Origin: Flagellimonas chongwuensis
GTDB taxonomy: Bacteria > Bacteroidota > Bacteroidia > Flavobacteriales > Flavobacteriaceae
Assembly (NCBI RefSeq): GCF_013376415.1
Contig: NZ_WYET01000009.1
Location: forward strand, 62,001-126,000
Direction of reading: 5' to 3'
Length of the DNA stretch: 64,000 nt
The first letter of the stretch is position 1. The number at the start of each line of letters is the position of its first letter. Shown piece by piece: positions 34,161 through 42,754 of this stretch. Position numbers and translations under genes: made by a program. The notes below the pieces were generated by a model. The model searched no databases. It was not told where the DNA came from and was given only the letters and a program-made list of their open reading frames with translations.

Positions 34161-35417
34161 TTGACAATTCATTCAAACTATAAAGAATTGAGACTCCAGC
34201 TTTCTTCTCCCGACAATAGAAAAATTCAAAAATCAATAGCGATTACGGGCTCAAAAAGTGAAACCAATCGGTCACTTTTGTTGCAGGCCTTGTTTCCAAA
34301 CCTCAAAATTGAGAATCTTTCCAATTCAGATGATGGAGAAGTTATGCAAAAGGGCTTGGTAAAATCCAAGGGTGAAGTGGATATACACCACGCCGGGACG
34401 GCGATGCGATTTTTAACAGGCTATTTTGCCACCCAAGAGGGAAAGCAAGTGGTGCTGACAGGGTCTCAACGCATGCAGGAACGCCCGATCAAAGTCTTGG
34501 TGGATGCTTTAAGGTCACTTGGTGCGGATATTGAATATGTAAAGGAAGAAGGTTATCCCCCTTTAAAGATTACGGGGAAAAAACTGGAAAAAAGCTCGGT
34601 GTCTCTACCTGCAAATATCAGTAGCCAATATATTTCTTCGCTATTGTTGGTGGCGCCAAGTCTCCAGAATGGAATAGAATTGGAACTAGTCGGCAAGATT
34701 ACTTCAGTGCCCTACATAAAAATGACCTTGGCACTTCTTGAACAAATAGGTGTGGAAATCTCGTTTGAAGGAAATAGTATCAAGGTGTCACCAAAAACAA
34801 ACGTTGAGGATACCACTTTGGTGGTCGAATCGGATTGGAGTTCGGCAAGTTATTTTTACAGCATTGCCGCAATGAGCGAAATCGGTACCGAGCTACAATT
34901 GTCTTCTTACAAAGAAAGTTCTTTGCAAGGTGATAGTGTGTTGGCCAACATCTATAAAGATTTTGGAGTGCAGACCGAATTTTCCAACAATACCATTCTT
35001 CTCAAAAAAACTTCCGAAGTAAAATCGGCTCATTTGGAGTATGATCTTTCCAATGCCCCTGACATCGCCCAGACCATATCGGTAACTTGTTTAGGTTTAG
35101 GAATTGGATGTCGTCTTACGGGCTTACATACACTGCCCATCAAAGAAACTGATCGTTTGGCGGCTTTACAGACCGAACTTGGAAAATTTGGTGCCACTGT
35201 TGCCATTGATTCAGAAAGCCTAACCCTTACCGCCCAATCACAGCTAAATAATGGGGTCGAAGTTGATACCTATAACGATCACAGAATGGCAATGGCGTTT
35301 GGACCGTTGGCGCTCAAAGCGGATTTTGTGGTGAATGATGCCGAAGTGGTCTCCAAGTCGTACCCCGATTTTTGGAACGATCTGGTTACACTAGGATTTG
35401 GTGTAAAGGAAATGTAA
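34161..35417 (+). CDS. aroA: 3-phosphoshikimate 1-carboxyvinyltransferase (EPSP synthase)
   Basis: Sixth shikimate step, joining PEP to shikimate 3-phosphate. The 418-residue protein shows SKSETNRSLLLQALFP near residue 30, GTAMRFLTGYFA, ERPIKVLVDALRSLGA, and the C-terminal KETDRLAALQTELGKFG and YNDHRMAMAF, all AroA landmarks. There is no ATG near the start: TTG 34161 and TTG 34188 are the options. TAGTTTTG at 34156-34163 matches the -7 consensus and overlaps the first TTG, so if it is a real promoter the start must be the second one (409 residues). Confidence 0.92.
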   Translation: MTIHSNYKELRLQLSSPDNRKIQKSIAITGSKSETNRSLLLQALFPNLKIENLSNSDDGEVMQKGLVKSKGEVDIHHAGTAMRFLTGYFATQEGKQVVLTGSQRMQERPIKVLVDALRSLGADIEYVKEEGYPPLKITGKKLEKSSVSLPANISSQYISSLLLVAPSLQNGIELELVGKITSVPYIKMTLALLEQIGVEISFEGNSIKVSPKTNVEDTTLVVESDWSSASYFYSIAAMSEIGTELQLSSYKESSLQGDSVLANIYKDFGVQTEFSNNTILLKKTSEVKSAHLEYDLSNAPDIAQTISVTCLGLGIGCRLTGLHTLPIKETDRLAALQTELGKFGATVAIDSESLTLTAQSQLNNGVEVDTYNDHRMAMAFGPLALKADFVVNDAEVVSKSYPDFWNDLVTLGFGVKEM

Positions 35418-35440
35418 TCCACAATTAATCATCAAATTAC

Positions 35441-35472
35441 TTGACATCCGCTATCGGTAGGTCGTATATTTG
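35441..35472 (+). promoter_or_regulatory. Promoter of queA
   Basis: TTG at 35441-35443 (in TTGACA) and TATATTTG at 35465-35472, separated by 21 bp. Transcription should start near 35479, 26 nt before the queA ATG. Confidence 0.75.
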
Positions 35473-35504
35473 CCCCTCTTTAAAAAAATCGAAAAAAAGC
35501 CCAG

Positions 35505-36554
35505 ATGAAATTATCAAACTTCAATTTTGAATTGCCCAAGGAATTATTGGCAGAATATCCCGCAGAACACAGGGACGAATCCAAACTTATGGTGATTCAC
35601 CGGGATTCCGGAAAAATTGAACATAAAATGTTCAAAGACCTAGTCGACTATTTTGATGAAGATGACGTAATGGTCTTGAACAATACAAAAGTTTTTCCTG
35701 CCAGACTTTTTGGTAACAAGGAAAAAACCGGCGCCAGAATCGAGGTTTTCTTGTTAAGGGAGCTTAATCAAGAACAACGTCTTTGGGATGTTTTGGTGGA
35801 TCCAGCCAGAAAAATAAGAATCGGGAACAAACTTTATTTTGGTGACGACGAAAGTTTGGTGGCAGAAGTAATCGACAACACCACATCCAGAGGAAGAACA
35901 TTGCGTTTCCTTTACGATGGTTCCTACACCGATTTTAGAAGAAAACTAAGGGAACTGGGCGAGACCCCACTACCAAAATATATTAAGCGCGAGGTAACTC
36001 CGGACGATGAAGAACGTTACCAGACCATTTATGCAAAGCACGAAGGTGCCGTAGCTGCTCCAACGGCCGGTCTTCACTTTAGCAAGCATTTGTTGAAGCG
36101 TTTGGAAATAAAGGGAATCAACTTTGCAGAGGTTACACTTCACGTTGGTTTGGGAACATTTAATCCGGTTGAAGTAGAAGATTTGTCCAAACATAAAATG
36201 GATAGCGAAGAGTTGGTGATCGATGAAAAGGCAACCGAAGTAGTGAACAATGCCAAGGCCAATAAGAGAAAAGTTTGTGCCGTGGGGACCACTGTGATGA
36301 GAGGTTTGGAAAGCGCGGTTTCTTCCGAGCATACATTGAACACGTTTGAAGGTTGGACCAACAAGTTTATCTTCCCTCCATACGATTTCAGCATCGCAAA
36401 CTGTATGATCACAAATTTCCACTTGCCAAAATCCACTTTGTTGATGATGGTCTCCGCATTTGCCGGTCATGATCTGATCAAGAAAGCATACAAGCAGGCC
36501 ATTTTGGAAGGATACCGATTCTATTCCTACGGTGATGCCATGTTGATTCTTTAA
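35505..36554 (+). CDS. queA: tRNA preQ1(34) S-adenosylmethionine ribosyltransferase-isomerase
   Basis: QueA converts preQ1 in the tRNA anticodon to epoxyqueuosine, taking ribose from SAM. The 349-residue protein begins [29 protein letters not shown] and carries [28 protein letters not shown] and [13 protein letters not shown], and ends in [18 protein letters not shown], all family signatures. It has its own promoter and a terminator after it, so it forms a single-gene unit. Confidence 0.95.
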   Translation: MKLSNFNFELPKELLAEYPAEHRDESKLMVIHRDSGKIEHKMFKDLVDYFDEDDVMVLNNTKVFPARLFGNKEKTGARIEVFLLRELNQEQRLWDVLVDPARKIRIGNKLYFGDDESLVAEVIDNTTSRGRTLRFLYDGSYTDFRRKLRELGETPLPKYIKREVTPDDEERYQTIYAKHEGAVAAPTAGLHFSKHLLKRLEIKGINFAEVTLHVGLGTFNPVEVEDLSKHKMDSEELVIDEKATEVVNNAKANKRKVCAVGTTVMRGLESAVSSEHTLNTFEGWTNKFIFPPYDFSIANCMITNFHLPKSTLLMMVSAFAGHDLIKKAYKQAILEGYRFYSYGDAMLIL

Positions 36555-36575
36555 AAACAAAATTTCATAGAAGAG

Positions 36576-36609
36576 AAATCCCGTTTGCCAATTGCCAGCG
36601 GGATTTTTT
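36576..36609 (+). terminator. Terminator after queA
   Basis: AAATCCCG and CGGGATTT arms around a 15-nt loop, followed by a T run, 21 nt after the queA stop codon. Confidence 0.85.
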
Positions 36610-36627
36610 CTTGCTTATCTTTAAGAG

Positions 36628-37668
36628 ATGGAAACCAAGAAAAGGGACATACGGGCATTGACAAAGGAGCAGCTTCGAAACTTTTTTGTGCAGCAGGGGG
36701 ACAAGGCATTTCGGGGAAATCAAGTGTATGAATGGTTATGGCAGAAATCTGCCCACGATTTTGATGCAATGACCAATATTTCCAAGGAGACCCGGCAGAT
36801 GTTGGAAGATAACTTTGTTATCAACCACATACGCGTGGATCAGATGCAACGTAGTTCCGATGGTACCATCAAAAATGCCGTTCGCTTGCATGATGGTTTG
36901 GTAGTGGAGTCCGTATTGATTCCAACGGAAACTCGAACCACTGCCTGTGTCTCCAGCCAAGTTGGGTGTAGTCTGGATTGCCGATTTTGCGCTACCGCCC
37001 GTTTAAAACGGATGCGGAATTTGAACCCGGATGAGATCTACGACCAAGTAGTGGCCATAGATAATGAAAGCCGCCTGTATTTTGACAGACCCTTGAGCAA
37101 TATCGTTTTTATGGGTATGGGCGAACCGTTGATGAACTACAATAACGTGCTGAAGGCGATAGATAAGATTACTTCCCCTGAAGGATTGGGGATGTCTCCC
37201 AAAAGGATCGTAGTGTCCACTTCAGGAGTGCCTAAAATCATCAAAAAAATTGCCGATGAGGATGTAAAATTTGGATTGGCCGTGTCCCTACATTCCGCTA
37301 TTGATGAAGTGCGAACCTCCATTATGCCGTTTAATTCCACATTTCCGTTAAAGGATCTTAGAGAGGCCTTGGAATATTGGTACAGTAAGACCAAGAACAG
37401 GATTACCTACGAATACGTAGTTTGGAAAGGTATCAATGATACGCAGGAAGCCGCCGATGCATTGGTGAAATTCTGCAAGTTTGCACCATCAAAAGTCAAT
37501 ATCATCGAGTACAATCCCATTGATGATGGCGAGTTCCAACAGGCACATGGCAGTGCGGTGGAGATGTATCAAAATACCTTGGAGCGCAACGGGATAACGG
37601 TTACTGTAAGAAGGTCCCGTGGCAAGGACATTGATGCCGCCTGTGGACAGTTGGCCAATAAAAGCTAA
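36628..37668 (+). CDS. rlmN: 23S rRNA (adenine(2503)-C(2))-methyltransferase
   Basis: Radical-SAM methyltransferase of 346 residues that methylates A2503 of 23S rRNA (and A37 of some tRNAs). The cluster motif CxxxCxxC is Cys114, Cys118 and Cys121 (GCSLDCRFCATA); FMGMGEPLMNYNN and SLHSA follow, and RGKDIDAACGQLA near the C-terminus supplies the methylated cysteine region. The length matches RlmN rather than Cfr resistance enzymes. A 171-bp gap without a recognised element except a TACTTTTA -7-like box follows. Confidence 0.94.
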   Translation: METKKRDIRALTKEQLRNFFVQQGDKAFRGNQVYEWLWQKSAHDFDAMTNISKETRQMLEDNFVINHIRVDQMQRSSDGTIKNAVRLHDGLVVESVLIPTETRTTACVSSQVGCSLDCRFCATARLKRMRNLNPDEIYDQVVAIDNESRLYFDRPLSNIVFMGMGEPLMNYNNVLKAIDKITSPEGLGMSPKRIVVSTSGVPKIIKKIADEDVKFGLAVSLHSAIDEVRTSIMPFNSTFPLKDLREALEYWYSKTKNRITYEYVVWKGINDTQEAADALVKFCKFAPSKVNIIEYNPIDDGEFQQAHGSAVEMYQNTLERNGITVTVRRSRGKDIDAACGQLANKS

Positions 37669-37839
37669 TGTTATGTTTCCCGGACAGGAAATATGTCAAA
37701 GTGATTTTAACCCTTGATCATCCCACCATGCAGGTCATCGATGGTTTTAGGTATGTATCTTAAAACTTAGAATTCATTCCTACAACTCTGTCATTTTCCC
37801 TACTTTTATAGATTCAAAACCAAACACCACACCGTTACG

Positions 37840-38814
37840 TTGAAAATCGTTTCGCAGATAAGAGAACCCATAGAGGATGAGATGCAGCTTTTTGAGGAAA
37901 AATTCCTCAAATCCATGTCCTCCAAAGTGGCGCTCTTCAATAGGATAACCTATTATATAGTCAACAGAAAGGGTAAGCAAATGCGCCCAATGTTTGTTTT
38001 TTTGACCGCCAAATTATTGAACGGCGAAGTCAATGAGCGGACCTACACAGGAGCATCGATTATTGAACTAATTCACACGGCTAGTCTGGTACACGACGAT
38101 GTCGTGGACGATAGCAATAAGCGAAGAGGGTTTTTCTCCATTAATGCCTTATGGAAGAATAAAATTGCCGTTTTGGTCGGCGATTTTCTATTCTCTAAAG
38201 GTCTTTTGGTATCCTTGGAAAACAAGGATTATGATTTGCTTCATATTATTTCCAATGCGGTACGCGATATGAGCGAAGGGGAATTGCTCCAAATTGAAAA
38301 GGCCCGTTTATTGGATATTACAGAAGACGTTTACTACGATATCATCCGACAGAAAACTGCGACCTTAATTGCTGCGTGTTGCAGCATGGGCGCTTGTTCG
38401 GTACGACCTGATTCCGATGAGGTCGAAATCTTCAGAAAGTTCGGAGAGCTTTGCGGAATGGCCTTTCAAATTAAGGATGATCTGTTTGATTACGGTGCGG
38501 AGAAAATCGGAAAACCTACGGGAATCGATATTAAGGAACAGAAGATGACCCTTCCTTTAATATACGCTTTGAACAATAGTGATAAGGATAAGAAGAAGTG
38601 GTTGATCAATTCCATCAAAAAGCATAACAAGAACAAGAAACGGGTAAAAGAGGTAATCGAGTACGTCAAGGAAAAAGGCGGACTGGATTATGCCGTGGTC
38701 AAAATGTTGGAGTTTAAGGACGAAGCTCTGGCCATTTTGGATAATTATCCCGATTCTGAGTACAAAAGTGCCCTCACACTTATGGTTAACTACGTAGTGG
38801 ATCGTAAAAAATAA
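37840..38814 (+). CDS. Trans-isoprenyl (polyprenyl) diphosphate synthase
   Basis: A 324-residue polyprenyl synthase. The first aspartate-rich motif is in LVHDDVVDDSNKRRG and the second in IKDDLFDYG; KQMRPMFV and GEL.Q lie where expected. It extends isoprenoid chains by IPP condensation, probably for the menaquinone side chain or undecaprenyl-like carriers; the size fits long-chain (octaprenyl-type) enzymes. The start is TTG 37840 (MKIVSQIREPIEDEM), matching the flavobacterial N-terminus; the first ATG lies 15 codons on. Confidence 0.9.
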   Translation: MKIVSQIREPIEDEMQLFEEKFLKSMSSKVALFNRITYYIVNRKGKQMRPMFVFLTAKLLNGEVNERTYTGASIIELIHTASLVHDDVVDDSNKRRGFFSINALWKNKIAVLVGDFLFSKGLLVSLENKDYDLLHIISNAVRDMSEGELLQIEKARLLDITEDVYYDIIRQKTATLIAACCSMGACSVRPDSDEVEIFRKFGELCGMAFQIKDDLFDYGAEKIGKPTGIDIKEQKMTLPLIYALNNSDKDKKKWLINSIKKHNKNKKRVKEVIEYVKEKGGLDYAVVKMLEFKDEALAILDNYPDSEYKSALTLMVNYVVDRKK

Positions 38815-38925
38815 ATTTTTAAATTATTGATTATCAAATAAATACTGAAATTTTTTTATTTTCAGGCAACTATTCGTGTCCATATCCCGTCTATGTAAAT
38901 AGAGACACCAATGTAAACCAAACTT

Positions 38926-39501
38926 TTGAAGATCATTACGCTACATAGCAACGAAAAACAATTGATCAAAAAATCAATCAAAGGGGACCAACAGGCCCAA
39001 AGGTTGTTGTACGATAAATTTTCGCCCAAGATGTTGGGGGTTTGTAGGCAGTACATCAAGGACCTTCAATTTGCGGAAGATGTAATGATTCATGGTTTTG
39101 TCAAGGTGTTTAACCATTTAAGTTCATACCAACATAAAGGGAGTTTTGAAGGTTGGATCAGAACAATAATGGTCCGGGAAAGTATCTCCTATTTGCGGAA
39201 AAGACAGTTCGTGGTATATGACGACGCCGTGGTGGATTCAAATACAATAGTCTCAACCACCAACGATGGAATTTTGGATGTCGAGTACGTGCAACATTTG
39301 ATTGATGAACTTCCGGAGGGCTATAAGGCGGTATTTTTACTTTATGCTATTGAAGGGTATGGCCATAAAGAGATTGCGGAGCTATTGGAAATATCCGAGG
39401 GAACCTCAAAATCGCAACTGTTCAAGGCCAGAAAGATGCTTCAGGAAAATTTAAGTTTAAAGGGAATGTCGCCCAAGTCACATTCGGCGAACAAAATATA
39501 G
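38926..39501 (+). CDS. ECF-type RNA polymerase sigma factor
   Basis: A 191-residue sigma-70 family factor of the extracytoplasmic-function group. Region 2 spans about residues 25-90 (YDKFSPKMLGVCRQYIKD, AEDVMIHGFVKVF, GSFEGWIRTIM) and region 4 about 125-180 (LPEGYKAVFLLYAIEGYGHKEIAELLEISEGTSKSQL). The start is TTG 38926, as no ATG lies close upstream of the conserved region. It is followed after 4 bp by a single-pass membrane protein that could act as its anti-sigma factor, and then by a predicted outer-membrane protein. The 110-bp gap upstream is AT-rich with no clear TAnnTTTG. Confidence 0.88.
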   Translation: MKIITLHSNEKQLIKKSIKGDQQAQRLLYDKFSPKMLGVCRQYIKDLQFAEDVMIHGFVKVFNHLSSYQHKGSFEGWIRTIMVRESISYLRKRQFVVYDDAVVDSNTIVSTTNDGILDVEYVQHLIDELPEGYKAVFLLYAIEGYGHKEIAELLEISEGTSKSQLFKARKMLQENLSLKGMSPKSHSANKI

Positions 39502-39505
39502 AGGT

Positions 39506-40222
39506 ATGGATAAACTCGAAAAACATATCAGGGAAAAACTGGAAGAGCGAACCATTGTTCCATCAAAAGGTTCTTGGGATCAAATTGCTTCGCAACTGGA
39601 ACATAAACCACAGCATAAGAAGAAGTGGTTCCCTTATGCCATAGCTGCAAGCGTTGTGGGCATTGTGCTGGTATCGGTCTTCTTTTTTACAAATAGTGAT
39701 ACGGAGATGGAAGCGCCACAAGTTGTAGAATCAGAAACATTGCAAGAAACCGATATAAAATTTATAGAAAAAGTTGAAGAGAAACTAACCCCGGAGATGG
39801 AAGCCAAAGTTGCCGTTACCGAAGTTGAGGCCAAAGGACCAAAGGAAACCAAAACGTTTAAACAGCCGGATTCCAATATACTGGTTGCCGAACAACAGAC
39901 CAAGGAGCCTTTGCAAGACGAAATCAAGATTAATTCTGATAAGCTGATCGCGCAAAAGGTGGAAGAAGTAGTGGCACAGGTGCAGCTAATGGAAAATACA
40001 AGCCAAGAGGTGACCGATGCCGAAGTGGATTCCCTTTTACGAGCAGCACAAAGACAGATTTTAACGGATAAGTTATTCACTGACGGTAGTTCCGTTGATG
40101 CCATGTCCCTCTTGGCAGAAGTGGAGGACGAACTGGACGAATCGTTCCGGGACCAAATCTTTGATGCTCTAAAATCTGGATACTTAAAAGTACGTACGGC
40201 AGTGGCGGACCGAAACCAATAA
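39506..40222 (+). CDS. Single-pass membrane protein, candidate anti-sigma factor
   Basis: A 238-residue protein with a cytoplasmic N-terminus of about 40 residues (MDKLEKHIREKLEERTIVPS, WDQIASQLEHK), one transmembrane helix at about residues 43-62 (WFPYAIAASVVGIVLVSVFFF) and a long acidic, low-complexity extracytoplasmic region rich in Glu and Val. This layout, directly after an ECF sigma gene (4 bp), is that of flavobacterial anti-sigma proteins, but no zinc-type or FecR domain is seen, so the call is from context. The C-terminal helix (AEVEDELDESFRDQIFDALKS) may be a partner-binding element. Confidence 0.62.
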   Translation: MDKLEKHIREKLEERTIVPSKGSWDQIASQLEHKPQHKKKWFPYAIAASVVGIVLVSVFFFTNSDTEMEAPQVVESETLQETDIKFIEKVEEKLTPEMEAKVAVTEVEAKGPKETKTFKQPDSNILVAEQQTKEPLQDEIKINSDKLIAQKVEEVVAQVQLMENTSQEVTDAEVDSLLRAAQRQILTDKLFTDGSSVDAMSLLAEVEDELDESFRDQIFDALKSGYLKVRTAVADRNQ

Positions 40223-40307
40223 AATTATTCATCAATCAAGTGGAACCTTCTGTAACTTCCTGTCCAAATGGGCAGGGAGGAGGGAGGTTTATAATCCAAA
40301 AACAATC

Positions 40308-41378
40308 ATGAAGACAATTACATTTTATTCGACCATTTTGCTTTTGTTCCTTGTTGCACATTCTGTTTGGGGACAAGAAGATTATCAAAAGAAAATAGAA
40401 GCGTTGAAAATTGAAAAACAGCGAATCATTGAACAGGAAAAGGATGCCCTAAAGTTCGAGGTTAGGGATATTAACCAGCGTTTGGAGGATGGTAATATCT
40501 CGGAAAACGAGGCTAGGATGTTAAAAGAAGAAGTGGCCAAACAGCGCGCCTTGAACATAGAGAACCGTGTTGCCATTGTTGAGAACCAAATTGCTTTGCT
40601 GGAGCGAAATAAAGGAGACGTACTAACATTGAGAGAAATAGATACTATTTACGGTGATCGTATGCGGATAGGTTTGCTCATTGATGGGAAACCCGCCATT
40701 ACTTTTAATTCCAATAGATGGAAAAAAGAGATTAAGTACGACAGGAGAACCTACTCCGACTTTGTGATGGCCATAGGGCTGAACAACGCCATTATAGAAG
40801 GACAGTCGCTTTCCGACTCCCCCTATAAAATTGGTGGAAGCCGTTTTTTTGAAATGGGATGGCAGTGGCGTACCAGAGTGTTCAAGAATTCGAATTGGCT
40901 GCGTTTCAACTACGGTTTCTCATTTCAGTTCAATGGATTAAAACCTGATGGAAACAGAATATTTGTACAGGAAGAGGGGCAAACCGTATTACAGGAATTC
41001 GAATACGATTTGGATAAATCCAAGTTTAGAATGGACAATCTAGTGTTTCCTGTTCATTTTGAGGTAGGCCCATCAAAATTGAGAAAAACGGAGCGTACCA
41101 TGCGTTATTCCATTAGAGATCAATTTAGACTTGGTTTTGGTGGATACGGGGGATTTAGTCTGGGAACCCGTCAGAAATTAAAGTACAACCGTGATGGGGA
41201 AAATGTCAAGGATAAACTAAAGCGCGATTACAACAGCAGTGATTTGATTTATGGGGTTAGCGGCTATATGGGTTTTGATGGCGTCCTACTTTATTTAAAA
41301 TATGATCTTAATCCAATCTTTAAGGATGCAGAAGTAAAGCAAAACAATATTTCATTGGGCCTTCGGTTCGATATTTAA
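40308..41378 (+). CDS. Secreted protein with coiled coil and predicted beta-barrel
   Basis: A 356-residue protein with signal peptide (residues 1-23, ending VWGQE), a charged coiled coil at about 25-105 (EKQRIIEQEKDALKFEVRDINQRLEDG, with further heptads), and a C-terminal part of alternating polar and hydrophobic strands (FFEMGWQWRTRVFKNSNWLRFNYGFSF, RLGFGGYGGFSLGTRQK) ending in SLGLRFDI, a typical outer-membrane barrel terminus with Phe and Ile. It lies 85 bp after the putative anti-sigma gene, and may be the sensed or regulated envelope component of the module. No named family recognised. Confidence 0.68.
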   Translation: MKTITFYSTILLLFLVAHSVWGQEDYQKKIEALKIEKQRIIEQEKDALKFEVRDINQRLEDGNISENEARMLKEEVAKQRALNIENRVAIVENQIALLERNKGDVLTLREIDTIYGDRMRIGLLIDGKPAITFNSNRWKKEIKYDRRTYSDFVMAIGLNNAIIEGQSLSDSPYKIGGSRFFEMGWQWRTRVFKNSNWLRFNYGFSFQFNGLKPDGNRIFVQEEGQTVLQEFEYDLDKSKFRMDNLVFPVHFEVGPSKLRKTERTMRYSIRDQFRLGFGGYGGFSLGTRQKLKYNRDGENVKDKLKRDYNSSDLIYGVSGYMGFDGVLLYLKYDLNPIFKDAEVKQNNISLGLRFDI

Positions 41379-41400
41379 CCATTTTTGAACCTTGAAGAAA

Positions 41401-41428
41401 GGCGGTCAGGTTATCCTGGCCGTTTTTT
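41401..41428 (+). terminator. Terminator after the sigma-factor module
   Basis: GGCGGTCAGG, loop TTAT, CCTGGCCGTT and a T run. The T run overlaps the last codons of the convergent minus-strand gene. Confidence 0.85.
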
Positions 41429-41669
41429 ATTGCGATAGCGCCCGTTCCATTTCAGGGGTGAACTCCTCTTTGTAGTATACTTTTTTACAGTGGGAGCATT
41501 CCGCATAGCGAATGTTGTTGATGGTGAACAGCGGAATCCAGAACAAATGTGCGTAGTTCGGTTGGGCAACTGCGGTCAATGTTCCAGTTTGGCCGCAATG
41601 CGAGCAGGAAACATGGTTCAGTACTTTGGTTTCTTTTTTGCCAGGTCTTGTTCCGAAGAAGAGTATCAT
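41427..41669 (-). CDS. Small zinc-ribbon protein
   Basis: An 80-residue protein with two CxxC pairs, Cys22/Cys25 (SCSHCGQ) and Cys58/Cys61 (ECSHCKKVYYKEEF), separated by a hydrophobic hairpin (LFWIPLFTINN). The four cysteines probably bind one zinc. It resembles the short zinc-ribbon proteins common in Bacteroidota genomes; function unknown. The minus-strand stop overlaps the neighbouring terminator's T run. Confidence 0.78.
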   Translation of the reverse strand: MILFFGTRPGKKETKVLNHVSCSHCGQTGTLTAVAQPNYAHLFWIPLFTINNIRYAECSHCKKVYYKEEFTPEMERALSQ

Positions 41670-41775
41670 TAAACACCAATATTAATCCATCTCAAAGTTA
41701 GAGCTTTCAAGAGCGAATGAAAAAAATGATTTTCGTTTTTAAATATTTTCTACATTCGCCCACATTTTTGAAACA

Positions 41776-42405
41776 TTGAACGCCTACCACGCTTTGGAGG
41801 AATGGTTGTCTTGGATGGACGACATCTCCAGTAAGGATTATGTAATCGTAGACAATTTTCTACGTGACGAACTTTATACCGAGATCAAATCTTTTTTTCT
41901 GGGTAAGCTCCCCAATTTTAAGGAGGCAGGAATCGGCGCCCATTCCGAAAATCAGATTGATACGAAGATACGAGGTGATTTTACGTATTGGTTGGATAGA
42001 AACCGGGACGCCCATTTGAAAACGTACTGGGAATTGTTGGATGAAACCATGCATATATTCAACCGGTACTGCTATTTGAGTTTGTCAGGATATGAGTTTC
42101 ATTTGGCGCATTACCCTTCTGGAGGACATTATGACAAACATCTGGATCAGTTTGAAAATCGAAGCAACCGCATGATTTCAATGATTATTTATTTGAACGA
42201 TGATTGGAAGCCTGGTGATGGAGGAGAATTGGAAATTTTTGAAAAAGATGGGTCAAGTTTTCTAGTGGAGCCCTTGGCCGCCCGTTGTGTGATGTTCAAA
42301 AGTGCGGAGGTTCCCCATGCCGTCCTCGAGGCGCATAAAAGCAGGTTCAGCCTTACCGGTTGGTTATTGTATCAGCCTTCTTCTGTGGGCAAGCTCTATG
42401 TTTGA
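41776..42405 (+). CDS. 2-oxoglutarate/Fe(II) oxygenase, prolyl 4-hydroxylase-like
   Basis: A 209-residue 2OG-Fe(II) dioxygenase. The iron triad is His118-x-Asp120 (GGHYDKHLD) and His181 (VPHAVLEA), and Arg190 (SRFSLTGW) should bind 2-oxoglutarate. The jelly-roll core is complete (MISMIIYLNDDWKPGDGGELEIF). The fold is that of prolyl 4-hydroxylase/PiuC-type enzymes; possible targets are proline residues in proteins, for example ribosomal or EF-Tu-like, but this cannot be told. The start is TTG 41776, 18 bp after a TACATTCG -7-like box; ATG 41815 would remove 13 residues. Confidence 0.88.
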   Translation: MNAYHALEEWLSWMDDISSKDYVIVDNFLRDELYTEIKSFFLGKLPNFKEAGIGAHSENQIDTKIRGDFTYWLDRNRDAHLKTYWELLDETMHIFNRYCYLSLSGYEFHLAHYPSGGHYDKHLDQFENRSNRMISMIIYLNDDWKPGDGGELEIFEKDGSSFLVEPLAARCVMFKSAEVPHAVLEAHKSRFSLTGWLLYQPSSVGKLYV

Positions 42406-42717
42406 TTATTTCTTTCTAACAGGAATTTGACGAATGAGTTCTTCATTCTGCGCGGTCGAAGCTCCGTAGGAAATCACCAAGGTTCCCTTTGTGCCATCTT
42501 TTGCCTCTATAGCGAAGACAGTGGATTCATCGGCGGGGTCTGTCATGCCCTCAAAACGATATGAATCAATTATCAATAATTCATCCGGATTATATTCTTT
42601 CTTTGAGTACAGAGCCTTTATGGAGGACTCATCTGCTTCAAAGTCTTCCTTATAGCCCTCTTCTTGTGTCAAGTAATTGACAACTTCCGAGAGTGTGCTA
42701 AAACTATGTTTGTCCAT
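42406..42717 (-). CDS. Conserved small acidic protein of unknown function
   Basis: A 103-residue acidic protein: MDKHSFSTLSEVVNYLTQEE, then GYKEDFEADESSIKALY, then DSYRFEGMTDPADESTVFAIEAKDGTKG. This pattern, with YRFEG.(T/S)DP.D, recurs in small Bacteroidota proteins that databases sometimes mislabel as phosphoribosylpyrophosphate synthetase; nothing in the sequence supports that enzyme. No signal peptide or transmembrane helix. It converges with the oxygenase gene, with adjoining stop codons. Confidence 0.7.
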   Translation of the reverse strand: MDKHSFSTLSEVVNYLTQEEGYKEDFEADESSIKALYSKKEYNPDELLIIDSYRFEGMTDPADESTVFAIEAKDGTKGTLVISYGASTAQNEELIRQIPVRKK

Positions 42718-42754
42718 TATGATTAAATTTTCAGTGTTGTTGTAATTGAATCAA

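Noticed and set aside
42406-42717. Possible phosphoribosylpyrophosphate synthetase label for the small acidic protein
   Set aside because: At 103 residues, and without the PRPP-binding loop, it cannot be that enzyme; the database name is likely propagated in error.
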